In this document: positions 45,642 to 57,657 of the stretch, in pieces
Layout of the letters: every line of letters starts with the position of its first letter
How positions within the stretch are numbered: position 1 is the stretch's first letter
The notes under the pieces: generated by a model
Databases searched by the model: none
What the model saw: only the letters and a program-made list of their open reading frames with translations
What the model was told of the DNA's origin: nothing
Source: Tillus elongatus
Taxonomy: Eukaryota; Arthropoda; Insecta; Coleoptera; Cleridae
Reading direction: 5' to 3'
Length of the DNA: 64,000 bases
Assembly (NCBI GenBank): GCA_964006375.1
Contig: OZ023269.1
Coordinates: forward strand, 372,001-436,000
Made by a program: the position numbers and the translations under genes

Positions 45642-45748
45642 AAAATCCCATATTTTTTTTTTTTTTTTGTTCCCTCAGGGCTCGTCCGCGGCCTTGCCGC
45701 CCCGATAGCACCGCAACCCTTGGTTGATTGTGCATAAAAATCCCATAT
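45642..45748 (-). mobile_element. 83-bp 5'-truncated LINE insertion with 12-bp TSD
   Basis: AAAATCCCATAT occurs at 45642-45653 and 45737-45748. Between them, minus strand, lies a LINE 3' end (TGCACAATCAACCAAGGG... to GAGGGAACAAAAA with poly-A). The same 3' end (AGGGCTCGTCCGCG on plus) occurs at 58380. It is a dead-on-arrival copy. Confidence 0.9.
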
Positions 45749-46134
45749 TGATCGATCCTAGAATTTCAAATGGATGTGTACATAGATTGTGGATAATTCT
45801 GATTACTGTTATTAGGATTATATAAGGGTCTTTTTATTAAATTTTGGTTGTGGTGTGAAAAACTATTTCGTTGAAAAGTGTGATGAGGTGTTTGACTAAA
45901 TCGAAAAGGTGATCGTACCATCGTGTAACGGAAAAGGTATAATTTTGTTGAAAGGGTCACTGAAATTGAATATTATGATGTGGGAAGCTTTTCTGTTCTT
46001 AGTCTTTTATGTGGGTCATTTAGACTATTTTTGTTATAAAATCCATGGTTCATTCATATTTCCAAGCCCAAGTTTTTATCCACTACATTTTCTGTGTGTT
46101 GCCTACTACTGGATTACAATCCCATATTAATCAG

Positions 46135-47334
46135 GTAATATGTAAATTATTTTTAGTATCATTAAGTTAATTATGAGCACCAAAATTAGTACTTAAACAA
46201 AATTGAGTCTTAACTTCACAGAATAAGATTACTTCTATTTTGCTATTGAAAAGTTCTATCACCTATAACAAACTTCACTTGAATAGTTAAAAAAACTTTT
46301 TCTATTAAATTTTTAACTGGCGCAATAATAACAAAGTAAATTGATTTACAAAGTAACAGTAACCTAAACATCTTGTCTTTAGAAAAAAGCAAAGGCGGCA
46401 TAGTCTAATTTAGTTTGATGCTTGTGAAGATTTTCTTTATTAATAGATAATTGAAGCGTCCTTTTTATAGATCTTGTGTTAAAATCTTTGATAATATATT
46501 GCTGAATACATTTTAAAAGGAACGAGTTTGGTTTTTATCGGTTCCCTCTTCAGTATTCTATTGATTGCTTTTTTTATGGAAAATTTATTAAATGTGTACA
46601 CCGATGGGTGGTCAATTATGCCGTAAGATTCAAACCAAATAGGTTTAATACAATTCATTTCACACCAAAATTAAATAAAGCACACGTACATTAACTATGA
46701 CAATGGCGGACGTGTCGGCATTGACTTGGTAACCCATGTGATGAGAACGCACCTTTTATATATCACCAGTGGCGTACACTACAAAGAAAAACAATTGAAA
46801 AACTGTCAGCTTGTGCAGCTTTGAATCGAATCCACACATTTTAGCAACATTTTTATTGTAACTAAATTCAACAGGTGTTTTACTTTAGTGAATAACTTGA
46901 ATAATTTTCTTTTAAAGCCTTAACCAACCAGTTTTTTTGAAATAGTTAGAGGTTTCGTTCATACAATTTTTATTTATAACAATTTTTTTACGAAAAACGC
47001 CACTCGTCACTCTACTTCAGACTAATGTAAACTTTTGAACAACAAAAATGAAATATTTATTATTTCATAATGTTTTCTGTCAACCTGTTTCAATCTATCT
47101 CGAGCCACTTCTTGACCCCCCTCCCCAAATATTTTTGTCTACGGCATTGAATTAATTTCTTTAGGTTTACTTTATTTGATTTTTTGATTAATTTGATCAA
47201 TTTGGTTCATTTATATCATTTCATTCGGTTTCATTTTGTTCATTTTATTGATTTCATTTAATCCATTTATTCGAGTTATATGATTTAGTATATTAATTTT
47301 CTTTATTTTGTTTAATTTGTTGATTTTATTTTAT
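46135..47334. other. AT-rich non-coding, T-rich strand-asymmetric stretch at 47150-47330
   Basis: No genes. The last 180 bp are strongly T-rich/A-poor with quasi-repeats of ATTTGATTT and TTCATTT. Confidence 0.45.
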
Positions 47335-47555
47335 TTATTAATTTTAACTCTACAATGTACCCAGCCGATAGAATGACAGGTAAAGAAATTATTAGAAAAT
47401 ATGTAAAGCAGACAGGAATGAATCCGAAACTCGTTTAATATAGGAACGTGGAATGTTAGAAACTTGTTAAGGGTATTATATGTATATCCATATCAAGTTT
47501 TGGAAGTTGTTTGAACGTCCCGGGACTCCTTACTTAGCTCGTAAGCATAAAACAG

Positions 47556-47621
<66 letters not shown>

Positions 47622-47697
47622 ATCTATTATCACCCACCTTGATTTAAGTGACTTTGTAGGCATTACATATGCGTAAATAATTTTTTATTCAATCTAA
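47335..47697. repeat. Direct repeat, left copy
   Basis: About 360 bp: ACAATGTACCCAGCCGATAG through GAACGTCCCGGGACTCC and a (TA)n tract (47557-47619) to TAAATAATTTTTTATTCAATC. Repeated in the same orientation at 48712-49085. Confidence 0.85.
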
Positions 47698-48711
47698 TTT
47701 TGTCTTGTGTCTGTGCTGCGCCACAACTCGTGATGTCCATCCGCGTCCATGCCAATGATGGTCTGCCATCCACCTGCTCTGCTCCCCACCAGAAGCTGTT
47801 CCGATTCCTTGGGTAAAGGAGGATCCATGCAGTCCCCGGGTAGATAGTCCGATCCGACGATAAAGGCTCTCGGCCCACCCGCTCGTCCACATTTAATTCT
47901 TATAGTTACCAGATCCCTGGAACAGAAATTCATTAAGTGCAGCAACTCTATTCCCTCCCTGACAGAAATACAGGCCAGCGGGTTCTCGCTGGATCTGCTG
48001 TAGACGAGCTCTGCAGCAACTGCGCCGGATCCCCTAATTTCTCCTTACAGGAGTAAGGTTCCTGGATGAGGGCCAGATCAGAGTTCCTCAGAGCCATGAG
48101 TAGTCTGGCCGTGGCTGCCCTACTGTGTTGTAGGTTAGCTTGTAGGAACCTAACTCCCATCGCCCACCGAGCGCTTTCCCAGTGGGCGGAAGCTAATTCT
48201 GCACATACCCCAGAACGCCTTGAAGAAGGATCTTTCAAGGGTCCTGTAGGATGCCTGGTCGATTGAGAAGGCGAGAGTCTGACCTTTCTTCTCCGCCTTG
48301 CTGCTGATAATCGACCAATGTTGAGTCCTCAGTTCCGGATTTTGGATTCTGAGGCGACTGACCACCGCCTCCTGTTCGACGGTCTCCGTGATGCATACGA
48401 GGACCTTGTGCCTCTTTGGAAGGTGCTTGGGCTAGACAGCAGTCAAATCCACTCCCTACCAAATCTGACCGAGGTTCCCGATTGTCCTGGGACCGGGGGT
48501 TGGCACAGGTGACCCAGAGAATGCCGCCCTGTGGAACTGAAGCGGGCTTCTCCCCTACCTGCAGAGAATCCACCGCAGCCACCACTCTAGTCTGGATCAG
48601 GTCTGCCTTCGCCTGGTCCAGCATGACCTCAGGATGGCGTCTGTCAATCACCACCATCCCGAGGCCCTCCCCTACCTTCCTGTATGGTACTTTGCTGATT
48701 TTTTTATTATT
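47698..48711 (-). mobile_element. R1-like LINE 5' fragment: ORF1 C-terminus and endonuclease start
   Basis: Minus strand. ORF1 end with EQEAVVSRLRIQNPELRTQH and AFSIDQASYRTLERSFFKAF then WGMCRISFRPLG, resembling the DUF4780-type domain found in insect transposon proteins. The endonuclease N-terminus is VRFLQANLQHSRAATARLL then LALIQEPY. After a frameshift come YLPGDCMDPPLPKE and GWQTIIGMDADGHHELWRST (catalytic D-HH region). Truncated after that. It lies exactly between two direct repeats. Confidence 0.75.
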
Positions 48712-48918
48712 AATATTAACTTTACAATGTACCCAGCGGGTAGAACGACAGGTGAATAATTTATTAGAAAATATGTTAAGAAGGGAGGAATCCAAAACTC
48801 ATTTAATATAGGAATATAGAATGTTAGAAACTTGTTAAAGGTATACATATGTCCATATCATTTTTTGGAAGTTGTTGGAACGTCCCGGGACTCCGTACTA
48901 AGCTTATAAGCATAAAAC

Positions 48919-48997
<79 letters not shown>

Positions 48998-49085
48998 ACA
49001 TGTAATAATCTATGATCACGCATCTTGATTTAAGTGGCATTACACATGTATAAATAATTTTTTATTTCATCTAATTTTTTTCTAT
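48712..49085. repeat. Direct repeat, right copy
   Basis: Matches 47335-47697, with (TA)n at 48921-48995. A few per cent divergence is visible. Confidence 0.85.
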
Positions 49086-49794
49086 ATTTTTTTGCAGACG
49101 AGTCGTCCATGGGGGCTAAACTTTTGTGTCCTCTTTATTATTGTTGTCTCCCAGTTGGACTGTTTACCTAGTTTTATTTCAAAGCTAACATTCCTGCGAT
49201 TATTAACGGTAGGATCAATATATTTTAAAACTCCCTATTAACAAAGAAACGGAGCCAATTATTTATTTGATGTTTTTTTTCTTGGGTTACCTCAAATCAC
49301 ACAAACACAACGACTATTGTGGAGGTAAAACGATTTCTGGCTTAGGAATCTTATCCCAGATTTTACGGCTTTCAACTTATGCAAATATACATTAATTGTT
49401 TACTCCATATAATCCTTTTTTATTTTGGAATTTTCGGCTGTCATTTAGGATTAAAGAACAGAACATGCCGACAACTCATTCTTCGATATTCTCAAACAAA
49501 AACAAAATTAATATAATTAAAATTCATGCAAGATGGTTTTAGTATTGGTATATTAAACTGCTTTGTGCTACTTTATTTAAATTATGCCGTCGCTTTTCTC
49601 ATATGCTATGCTAAACATACAAGAATGTTTTATTAATTTTTATTTTAATTTACAGACTTTCCGTCTTAAGTTGACATTTAGGACACAGTGAATATGAAAT
49701 TATTGCTCCTAACTTAATTTCTACTCACAAGAACAAATAATTCTCTAACTCATATTCACAGTATAACGGCGAGGTTGCTTTGTTATTGCAACAT
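49086..49794. other. AT-rich non-coding
   Basis: Nothing recognised. Confidence 0.4.
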
Positions 49795-50075
49795 TTTTTA
49801 GTGAATTTTTGTAGAAAAAATGGGTAGATCCCGACTTTTGAATTTTGGTAAAATGTCTTCAAATGAACGCGAATTAGGCCACCTAGAACCTATATCCGGG
49901 GTTAGTTTGAGTTTTTATGTTTACATATATACAGGATGATGCATTTCTACGGTAAAGTTCAATACATTTGTTATTATAAAGATACGATAAAAAATTGTAT
50001 ACCTTAACTATAGGGTGTCTTGAGCTGCATCTTACAAAATTATTTGACAATCACAGCCTGGCCCATAAGTCGTTG
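49795..50075 (+). repeat. F1 end module joined to a mariner-like end
   Basis: TTTAGTGAATTTTTGTAGAA, GATCCCGACTTTTGAATTTT and GGGGTTAGTTTGAG identify F1. Then ATAGGGTGTCTTGAGCTGC...ACAGCCTGGCCCATAAG is a block shared with 26110-26200 and, inverted, 33920-33990. It ends where the LINE begins. Confidence 0.65.
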
Positions 50076-51904
50076 GTCCTCCAAGCAAACAACATCTCCC
50101 TGAAGTCTATCACAATCGCGAGCATCACCCACCGTACAAAATATCTTTAGATCATCCGCATACATAATACACTCACATCTCAAATTCGATGTGATAACAA
50201 AGATAGAGAAGAGAAAGGGCCCCAACGCTGACCCCTGAGGAACGCCAGATGTCACAGCAAAATTAGATGATCTATGCCCATTTACCCTTACATACTGAAT
50301 TCGCTCACTAATATGCGATTGGCATAGCCGCACAAAAGACTGAGAGAAACCACAAGCATCCAACTTCTGCATCAGCACCCCGTGATGCACCCGGTCGAAC
50401 GCCATGGAAAAGTTCAGGTAGATAATATCCACCTGTCAAGCCCCGTCAAGCACCTCGGCCACATGCTCTGTAATAGAAATAATGTTGGTGACCATCGATC
50501 GATGTCTAACGAAGCCATGTTGACTCTCCGAAATAGTTGCAGATATGTGGCTAGGTATAACATTCGCCAGCACAAGTTCGAATACTTTAGCAAACCCCGA
50601 AATTAGTGAGACCTCCCTGTAGCTCTCCACCAAATAAACGCCTCCACCGTGGTGTCTCGGACAACCTGCCGATGTCCTCCACGGACCCCGGAGAACGCCC
50701 GTCCCCAAAGCCGGAGAGAAAACTACAGGGAGAGGTTCCGCAAAAATAGAAGCACAGTCCCTAATGATAAACGCAGGTATGCCACCTGAACCAGATGACA
50801 TCTTCGGTTTTATATGTTTGATTGCCCCAAGATCAGCTAGATCCGACACCGAAGGAACATGCAGCATATCCAGAAGACAATCGGACGACATCGATGAGCC
50901 CCCACAACCAGTGTAAGAAATATAATTGGGCCAAAGAAATCAGCACAAGCGTTAGCTATACCCTGTGGAGTTGTAAACACGATAGAGCCCGAAGTTTTTC
51001 TGGCGTTAGCATAAGAAAAGAACGACCTAGGATCTGTTTGAAATCTATCTTCCAACTTTCGACGATAGTCAGAGTACGCTGAATGTACATCCCTCTTACC
51101 TTAGCCCTCAAAGCGTAGAATAGATCGTTGTCGGCAGGATTTCGCGATCTTTTAAAATTTTCCCATATTTTTAGCTTATTCTCCATATTGGAAACAATAT
51201 TTCTCCTGTATCATTGGGGAGAGCCTCTGACGCTTGAAACAATCCTTGGTATATGTCTATCAAAGATAGAAAAGAGTACACCATAAAATTCATCCGCTGC
51301 ACGGTCATCACCCTAAAACGCCCCAATACGACCCGTTAACGGATTGCAAGTTAACATATAACCCAGGGTAGTCAGCCTTCTGAGAATTATAACCAGACAC
51401 CAAGCACGACAAGTTCCTTCTCGTCAGAGACATATCTGCCAACAATGTGATATCCAAAGGTGCATGATGACGATCAGTCGGCAACGCACCGAGTGACGAT
51501 TCATAAACGGAACATGGCATGTTACTGAAAACCGAGTCCAACAGCCTACCGCCAACATTCAAAATATGATTAATTTGTTTCAAGCCATAAAAGTCAGAAA
51601 AAAACCTCACATGGGCCAGCCCAACACTGAGAACGCCACCATTCCACGCATCTACAAAATTACTAAAGTTGAAATCACCCAAAAACAAAATTTTTTTCTC
51701 ATATAAACTGGGCAACAAAACCACACCATCGAAGAAGTCGTCAAGCACACCAACAGACAGTCCAGGTGGAATGTACACCAAGAAAATATAAACCACGTTC
51801 CCACAGTCATCCAGCCTCAAACGAAGCAAATCCACCATAGGAGCAACAAGACTTGCAGAGTGGCTCCAACTAACAGCGAAAAGTACACCACCACCACGAG
51901 CCAC
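50076..51904 (-). pseudogene. LINE ORF2: endonuclease and reverse transcriptase
   Basis: Endonuclease (51308-51904): GGGVLFAVSWSHSASL, LFLGDFNFSNFVDAW and TDRHHAPLDITLL. Linker WENFKRSRNPADNDLFYALR (about 51100). RT: KPKMSSGSGGIPAFIIRDCA, SESQHGFVRHRSMVTNI, DIIYLNFSMAFDRVHHGVL (motif A), SGVPQGSALGPFLFSIFV (motif B) and MYADDLKIF (intact catalytic YADD, about 50160). A few stops and frameshifts separate these pieces. The 3' part and UTR are missing, cut at the F1-linked sequence near 50075. CR1/jockey-like. Confidence 0.88.
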
Positions 51905-52169
51905 AGACAGTCTTTCAAAAGAACGATCACATTTATAAACATCATAACGACCACAAAATAATTCAGAGCTGAAAACACTCGTTCCAATTCAAGTCTCGGG
52001 AAAACATACCACATCGTATTGCCCCGAGAATATACACGACGCTTCATATAGACTACCAGTCTTAGTATTTAGGCCTCTTCCATTCATATAAAGAAAGGTA
52101 AAAGACTTATTGAAACACTTGTTAATACCCGAGCCTGGAACATTCAATCGATCAGACCGATACCTTCCC

Positions 52170-52890
52170 TAGGTTGCGGATTGGAAACGTCCACAATGCT
52201 ATAACTATTCGACATCTTCTCAGCGACCAGTTTGACAAACTTTCTTTAATCTCCATCATCAGGGCAGCCCACCAAAATACTGCCATTCTTCACATGCTTA
52301 ACCTTAGAGATCTCCACATCCGATTCAGCAGCGTTTACATTGTTCATAATATCCATCTTCGTTTTCTCGTTCTTCTGATTTATATCCTTTGGTTGAATAA
52401 CACCAGACTTGTTAGCGCCCCTCCTGCATATGTTTTAATTCCGAGAGCGCCACTGACAGATCATTCTCTCATCAACACTGCATTTTCCTCTGATAACTCC
52501 TTGACCAGCCTTTTCATACGACTAATCTCCTCACTTTGCTCGCTGACCTTACTGCATAATTCACCCACAGTCAGCTTCAAGGCATTCCTCTCACTACCCA
52601 GCTTCATCTTCAAATTCTTGAACAATGTCTCGACCAGCCGAATCTCCACGACATCATCTTCAAATTCTTGAACAATGTCTCGACCAACCGAATCTCCACA
52701 ACATCATCACTCCAACAATCACCCCCATGAGTAGAACATTCACCGGTCGAATACACGAAGGACAGAGAAAACTTTTCAGACCATTTTTTCTAATCAAGTC
52801 ATAATCCTGAATATAAACCTTGACACACCCCGCATGAAATGGCTCGTTACATCCACCACATTTTAGGTAATCATCATAACGCACACATTT
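52170..52890 (-). pseudogene. LINE ORF1 with PHD finger and coiled coil
   Basis: N-terminal PHD-like zinc finger (52660-52884): YLKCGGCNEPFHAGCVKVY and FLCPSC, Cys4-His-Cys3 type. Then a coiled-coil region (52461-52649): LKLTVGELCSKVSEQSEEIS and LVKELSEEN. A 51-bp tandem duplication (52606-52656/52657-52707) falls between them and shifts the frame. PHD-plus-coiled-coil ORF1 proteins precede ORF2 in many CR1-like LINEs. They bind RNA and act as chaperones. Confidence 0.8.
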
Positions 52891-52904
52891 TATATTTTGT
52901 ACTG

Positions 52905-53008
52905 GTAACTAAAGACTGCTTTCATTAAAAAAGACAAACGTGCTATTAAAATATTTTTATAAAAATTCACTACTATAACACACTTTGCTGCATCCAGACT
53001 TTTTGTAT
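52905..53008 (+). repeat. F2 right-end fragment
   Basis: TACTGGTAACTAAAGACTGC then AAAAATTCACTACTATAACA and CTTTGCTGCATCCAGACTTT match the right third of F2. Confidence 0.8.
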
Positions 53009-53959
53009 AAGATAAAGTAGTTAATCTGTGCCTTGAGCAATTGGCAAGCGATGAAGTGAATTCGCAACCTGTTCTTGATTGTCTGTGCTCATAAGCGGTA
53101 ATGTTCTTGTATCAGTTGGTATTTTTATAATTTTTGCTTGATATCCCAGCGTATAACATAATGAAATGGCATTAAAGTAATAGAGTAATATATGTTATAT
53201 ATTATATGTAACATGTGGTTGTATCGTTAAGGTTAACAAAATATTTATGAAGATAATTATATAGACATTTAGCTATATGATATCCGCCTCACTGTTTTTA
53301 GGTACTCGCATTACTTAAATGGAGAATTAAATATGTATCATTATAATAAAGTAACCGTGGAGTCACGCCCATTCTATCATTTGACGTTTTTCCACTATGG
53401 CACCATGTTAATGTTACTGTGGATTGTTCCGGTTTTAAATTTAGAACTTCCTGTATAATTTACTCACACTAATGTCACTTTGATTTCTGACGTTCTATAC
53501 TGCTGACGAGGTGCTCCCGAATCATCGCAACTAACGTTTTTTTCTTCATAGAAAAACATTTATTGATTACATGGTAATAAAATTGATAAAGCGGTTATTT
53601 AAGAGGGAACTTGGTATATGACGTATTTCGACTAATACAATGTAAATAAATAAAAAATAAATAAATAATAAATACATATAAGCAACTGCTTAATTATTTT
53701 TATATTTTAATTCACTAATAATAATACTAGTTTATAAGCATTTTGCTCATCAACTAAAACTAGTTTTATTTTATCAATAGAATATTGCCGTGATGAAAAG
53801 TACTACTAAAAATTTCCCATGACGTCTATATTTTAGATACAGACAACTGAAATACATCTATATTTATCAAATTCATTATACATAATAATATAGAACGAAA
53901 GCAAACAAACTAAGAACTAAAAAACTTTGAGGTCATATTTTCCCTTTTGTACATTTTTA
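53009..53959. other. AT-rich non-coding
   Basis: Low-complexity AAATAAATA near 53640; nothing else. Confidence 0.4.
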
Positions 53960-54531
53960 CGTTGGTTTCCCTTAAAATTCACCAGCAAAACTCACCATCA
54001 TATTTTCATCCTAGAAGCTTTGATATCTGCGCTTTAAATCCATGTGATCTTGATTAAAGCTTTCTCCATGTTCGTCGCTCGGCATTCCTAGATTATCTAG
54101 GAAAAAGTCCAAATGGGAATGTAAAAAGAGATATTTAGTAACATAGCTCCAATTTCATGGGCATTCAGCAACAATTTATGTATAGTCATCTGGTTGTGTA
54201 TTCCCTAAAAATCCAGCAACTACATTCTTAAAAGATCTCCAAGCTTCAGTTTCGGCATGTGATAGCTATTGTTTAAACAAGTTATCACTGAACATTTTAT
54301 TTTATTTGTGGACCTACAAATATACGCTTCGCTTCTGACAACGTTGGGAAAATTTTGTGTGAAACCACCAGCACAACGTTTTAAGTTTTTACAAAATGTT
54401 TTATGACAACAAGCTTTAATGTGTAGGGGGGGGGGGTTTAGAAAAGCCTTTTTTAGATTTACAAGCGGCTCGGTCTTAATATTCATCTGGCCCGAAATCA
54501 AAACTTCTCTTGTAGGCCACACTCTCCCCAA
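53960..54531 (-). pseudogene. Relic of a repetitive arthropod protein family (PPLHIK / LHSHLDFF)
   Basis: Minus strand: EVLISGQMNIKTEPLVNLKK, PPPLHIKACCHKTFCKNLKR, then, after a frameshift, FKNVVAGFLGNTQPDDYT, LFLHSHLDFFLDNLGMPSDE and HGESFNQDHMDLKRRYQSF. I recall a multi-copy family of uncharacterised arthropod proteins with PPLHIKLG...FLGN...FLHSHLDxFPxNLG...GERFHQD. Its biochemical role is not known to me. Frameshifts and stops make this copy a pseudogene. Confidence 0.6.
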
Positions 54532-54934
54532 GTATTAATGTGTGTGTGCGTGAGTGTGTGTCTGTGAAGAGTGGTCTGGCCTCGAGCTTGTAGTCTCATT
54601 GGCCACAGACTTTTTTCAAGTAATGATGGTCTGTTGCTTTACCGTCCCACAAACCCAAAAAACAAAATATTTCGTATACCCTCCTTGCAAACCTAATAGG
54701 AGTGCTATTATAACCGCCGAACTGTCAGTCCTATGCATTATAATGAATTAATTTAAGCAAAAGTTTCATTGTCTCATATGTCTCTTTAGTGCAGGCAGCA
54801 TGACCCACTGAAATGGAAAGCTTTTCGTTACAAATATGAAGAAGTACAGCTTTCAAACTAGTCTTGGATGAATCAATAGATAAACGCAATTCTTGAGGAT
54901 TATACGATTGATTCATTTCTTTTTTCTTATTTCA
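54532..54934. other. Non-coding with G run and TG repeat
   Basis: A G10 run near 54427-54436 (inside the preceding relic) and a short (TG)n at 54541-54566. No gene. Confidence 0.5.
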
Positions 54935-57075
54935 ACAACACATCACGAGGGATTACAGCCTAAATACTATCGTACCGTGGGTGTCGATAAGAAGAAAAGA
55001 GGCAACTTGCTAATTCTGGACTTGAAGGTTTGGAGGTTCGGAGGAGAAGGAAAAACATGTGCCGGCAAGGAATTCCACAACTTTGAAGTCCTCGGGACAA
55101 AAGAGCGGGCATAACAAGATGTTCTATGTCTGGTGACCTGGACGGTAAAGGGTGCATTCGCTCTGTTCCCCTGGTAGATCTGTTGGGCGCAGCAGGTGGA
55201 GGAACTATGGAAGAAAGCTCCTCTGAGCACTGCCCGTGCAGATATCTATAAAAGAGAGAGAGGTCACCAACGGCACGTCGGTGGGCAAGGGATGGCAGCC
55301 TTTGGGTGAGGGTAGGGTCAGCAATGAAACGTATAGCTCTCTTCTGAATGGAGTCCAGGATAGCGAGTGTAGAAGCGGCACCCCAGAGGTGGGAGCAGTA
55401 TTCGAGGTTTGGCCTTATTTGTGAAGTATATAAGGTATAGAGATTATCTGGTGAAAAGTATTTGCGAGCCCGGAAGAGGAAACCTAATTTCTTAGCAGCC
55501 GCTTCTGCAATTGATGTGACATGTTGGTGCCAATTGAGATTCCGATCCACAGAAATGCCAAAAAGTGAAACGGACTCATTACTTTGAATAACTTGGTTGT
55601 TCATTGTGATGGTTCTAGGGCTGGTGAATCTTTTATGAGAAATAAAGCAAGACTGAGATTTGGTGGGGTTGAACTGTACAAGATTTTTACTTCCCCAGTC
55701 TAATATTTTTTGGAGAACCACGGAGACAGAACTCTCCATGTGTCTGCGATCCTCATCTAGTTGGGCCAAAGAGACAGGCTTAGAATATTGTATATTTGAG
55801 TGGAGGGTGCTGACGTCCGCCAAAAACTGGGTTGGATGTGCTAAAGAGGAGGTCATTGATGTGGAGAAGAAACAAAGTAGGGGCTAAAGCTAAACGTTGA
55901 GGAACTCCTGCATTGATTGGATATAGTTTAGAGGAATGGCCATCCACAACAACAGAAATGCTCCGGTTGGAGAGGACGTTTGCTGTCCAGGTACATAGTT
56001 TTGGTGGTAGGCCATAGGCCGGTAGTTTATTAAGCAGCGCTGAGTGCCAGACCTGGTCGAAGGCTTTGGATATGTCTAGAGCGACAATCTGGGATTCACC
56101 GTGTAGTTCCATAGACTTGTTCCAAGAATGGGTGATAAAGGAAAGGAGGTCGGCAGTTGATCTGCGCTGACGAAATCCATACTGCCTGTCGTGGATTAGA
56201 CTGTGTTTTTCAAGAAATTTTAGTAATTCGGTGTTTATATACTTTTCCATCACTTAAGAGATGACTGGAAGGAGATAAATAGGCCTGTAGTTGCTAGGAA
56301 GCGCTTTGGATCCTTTCTTGGGGACGGGTTGTACTCGAGCAGTTTTCCAGTTACTAGGGAATATACCTCTATTGTAAGATATCTGAAACAGACGAGTCAG
56401 GACAAGAGCAAGTTCTGGTGCGCATTTTTTGAGAACAATTGCTGGGATCTCGTCAAGGCCAGAGGCTTTCCTGGTATTAAGAGAAGAGAGCACATTTCGT
56501 ACCTTTTAAGTTTTGAAAATGATGTCCGTCATTTTATGTGCGACATTGGGGACTGTTGGTGGTTGAACATTTGGAGGGGGGTTGAGAGTAAAATTACCGG
56601 CGAACAACGAGGCAAAAAGTTCAGCCTTGCCCAGGGCGGTAGAAACAATTTCATCCCCTGAGACAAGAGGTGGGAACGAGCTATTGCAGAAATTATCCCC
56701 AATAGATTTCGCAAGAGTCCAGAAGGGTTTGCTGCCCTTAGAGCTTAAGAGGACTTTGTTTTTGATGTGGTTATTAAACGAGTTTTTTGCCTCAGAAAGA
56801 ATGCGGACATAGCGGTTTCTTGGGTCGCTAAATGCTTGACTGGGAGTGTGTAGAAGCTTTTTGTGAGCTTTGACCTTTTCAAGTCTGGCCTTGTCACAAG
56901 ATTTAGAGAACCAGGGCGTTTGAGTGGCTGAAGAGGTTTTCTGTGTACGTGGAATAAATAATTCCATACCAGCTTGGATAATTTCGTTGACGTTTTCTGA
57001 GATATCTGAGGGGTCAGGATGAGAGAAGCAGACAGACGCCCATGGAAATGAGGAAAAGTAATTCAGGAAACTGAA
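54935..57075 (-). mobile_element. LINE family A, longest copy (5'-truncated)
   Basis: Minus strand from linker FSSFPWASVCFSHPDPSDIS and TPWFSKSCDKARLEKVKAHK (near 57000-56850). RT: TRKASGLDEIPAIVLKKCAP, KKGSKALPSNYRPIYLLPVI, YGFRQRRSTADLLSFITHSW, ALDISKAFDQVWHSALLNKL (motif A) and NAGVPQRLALAPTLFLLHIN. The catalytic box is altered (FLADV where FADD is expected), with a frameshift near 55850. The thumb and C-terminus follow (LYTSQIRPNLEYCSHLWG, SCYARSFVPRTSKLWNSLP). The 3' end carries TGTGTTGTTGAAATAAGAAAA. Few disruptions suggest recent activity of this family. Confidence 0.9.
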
Positions 57076-57359
57076 AGAACATTTGTTGATGTATCGAAAT
57101 TGATTATAATATATGGGCTGTTCCATTCAAATTTCTCGAGATAACTTGACTCCAGTGTTTTTACTCACCCTGTATACTGTTTTCAAGAAATTCTTTCTGT
57201 ATTGATTGAAGCTTAAAGAACACATTTTCAGATTTTTCGCATGATAGAGTGTATGCATGCTGATGTATTAATGAAGATACAGACCGTCAAATGTGCCTCT
57301 GATGTTTTAGAAAAGTGGCCATACCTTTTGAACGACTCTGTATAGACCCCAATTATTGA
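57076..57359. other. Non-coding with mariner-end-like blocks
   Basis: GGGCTGTTCCATTCAAATTT near 57116 and ACTCACCCTGTATAC near 57165 resemble MITE termini. No coding. Confidence 0.4.
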
Positions 57360-57622
57360 ATAGTAAGGGAGATATTGAACTTGAACGCACTGTTGGATCA
57401 ACCTTTATCACTTGATGTAAACACAACTCTAATTAATTATTTTTTTGCATGGAAAAAGGCTTTAGTGGAAGACCAGAGACCGCCATATTTTGTAGGCTGT
57501 GCGACTGTTGTTTTTGCAATAAATGTTATTATTGTTATTGTTATTAATGTACGATACCTTTCTTGGTTTATTGTGCTTGTATATTTTGGTTGTACAGAAA
57601 TTCTCATTGGCAAATAAAACCG

Positions 57623-57657
<35 letters not shown>
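57360..57657 (+). repeat. LINE 3' UTR with (TTA)n tail
   Basis: CAGAAATTCTCATTGGCAAA then TAAAACCG and (TTA)n at 57623-57657, the usual form of a jockey/CR1-type 3' end. No readable ORF part. Confidence 0.6.

Larger units (their letters stand above)
44443..46134 (+). repeat. ~375-bp tandem duplication, first copy carrying two insertions
   Basis: Copy 1 (44443-44595 plus 45311-45753) and copy 2 (45754-46134) share TTGTGGATAATTCTGAT, TGATGAGGTGTTTGACTAAA, GGTCACTGAAATTGAATATT-like and TCATCCACTGCATTTTC-like blocks, ending AATCCCATATT. Copy 1 is interrupted by F1 and by an 83-bp LINE piece. Copy 2 has neither, so it shows the empty sites. No coding function is evident. Confidence 0.8.

Noticed and set aside
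48235..48811. Two frames of 131 and 186 codons on opposite strands
   Set aside because: They lie in the GC-rich LINE fragment. Motifs of ORF1 and endonuclease are in another minus frame, so both look like shadows.
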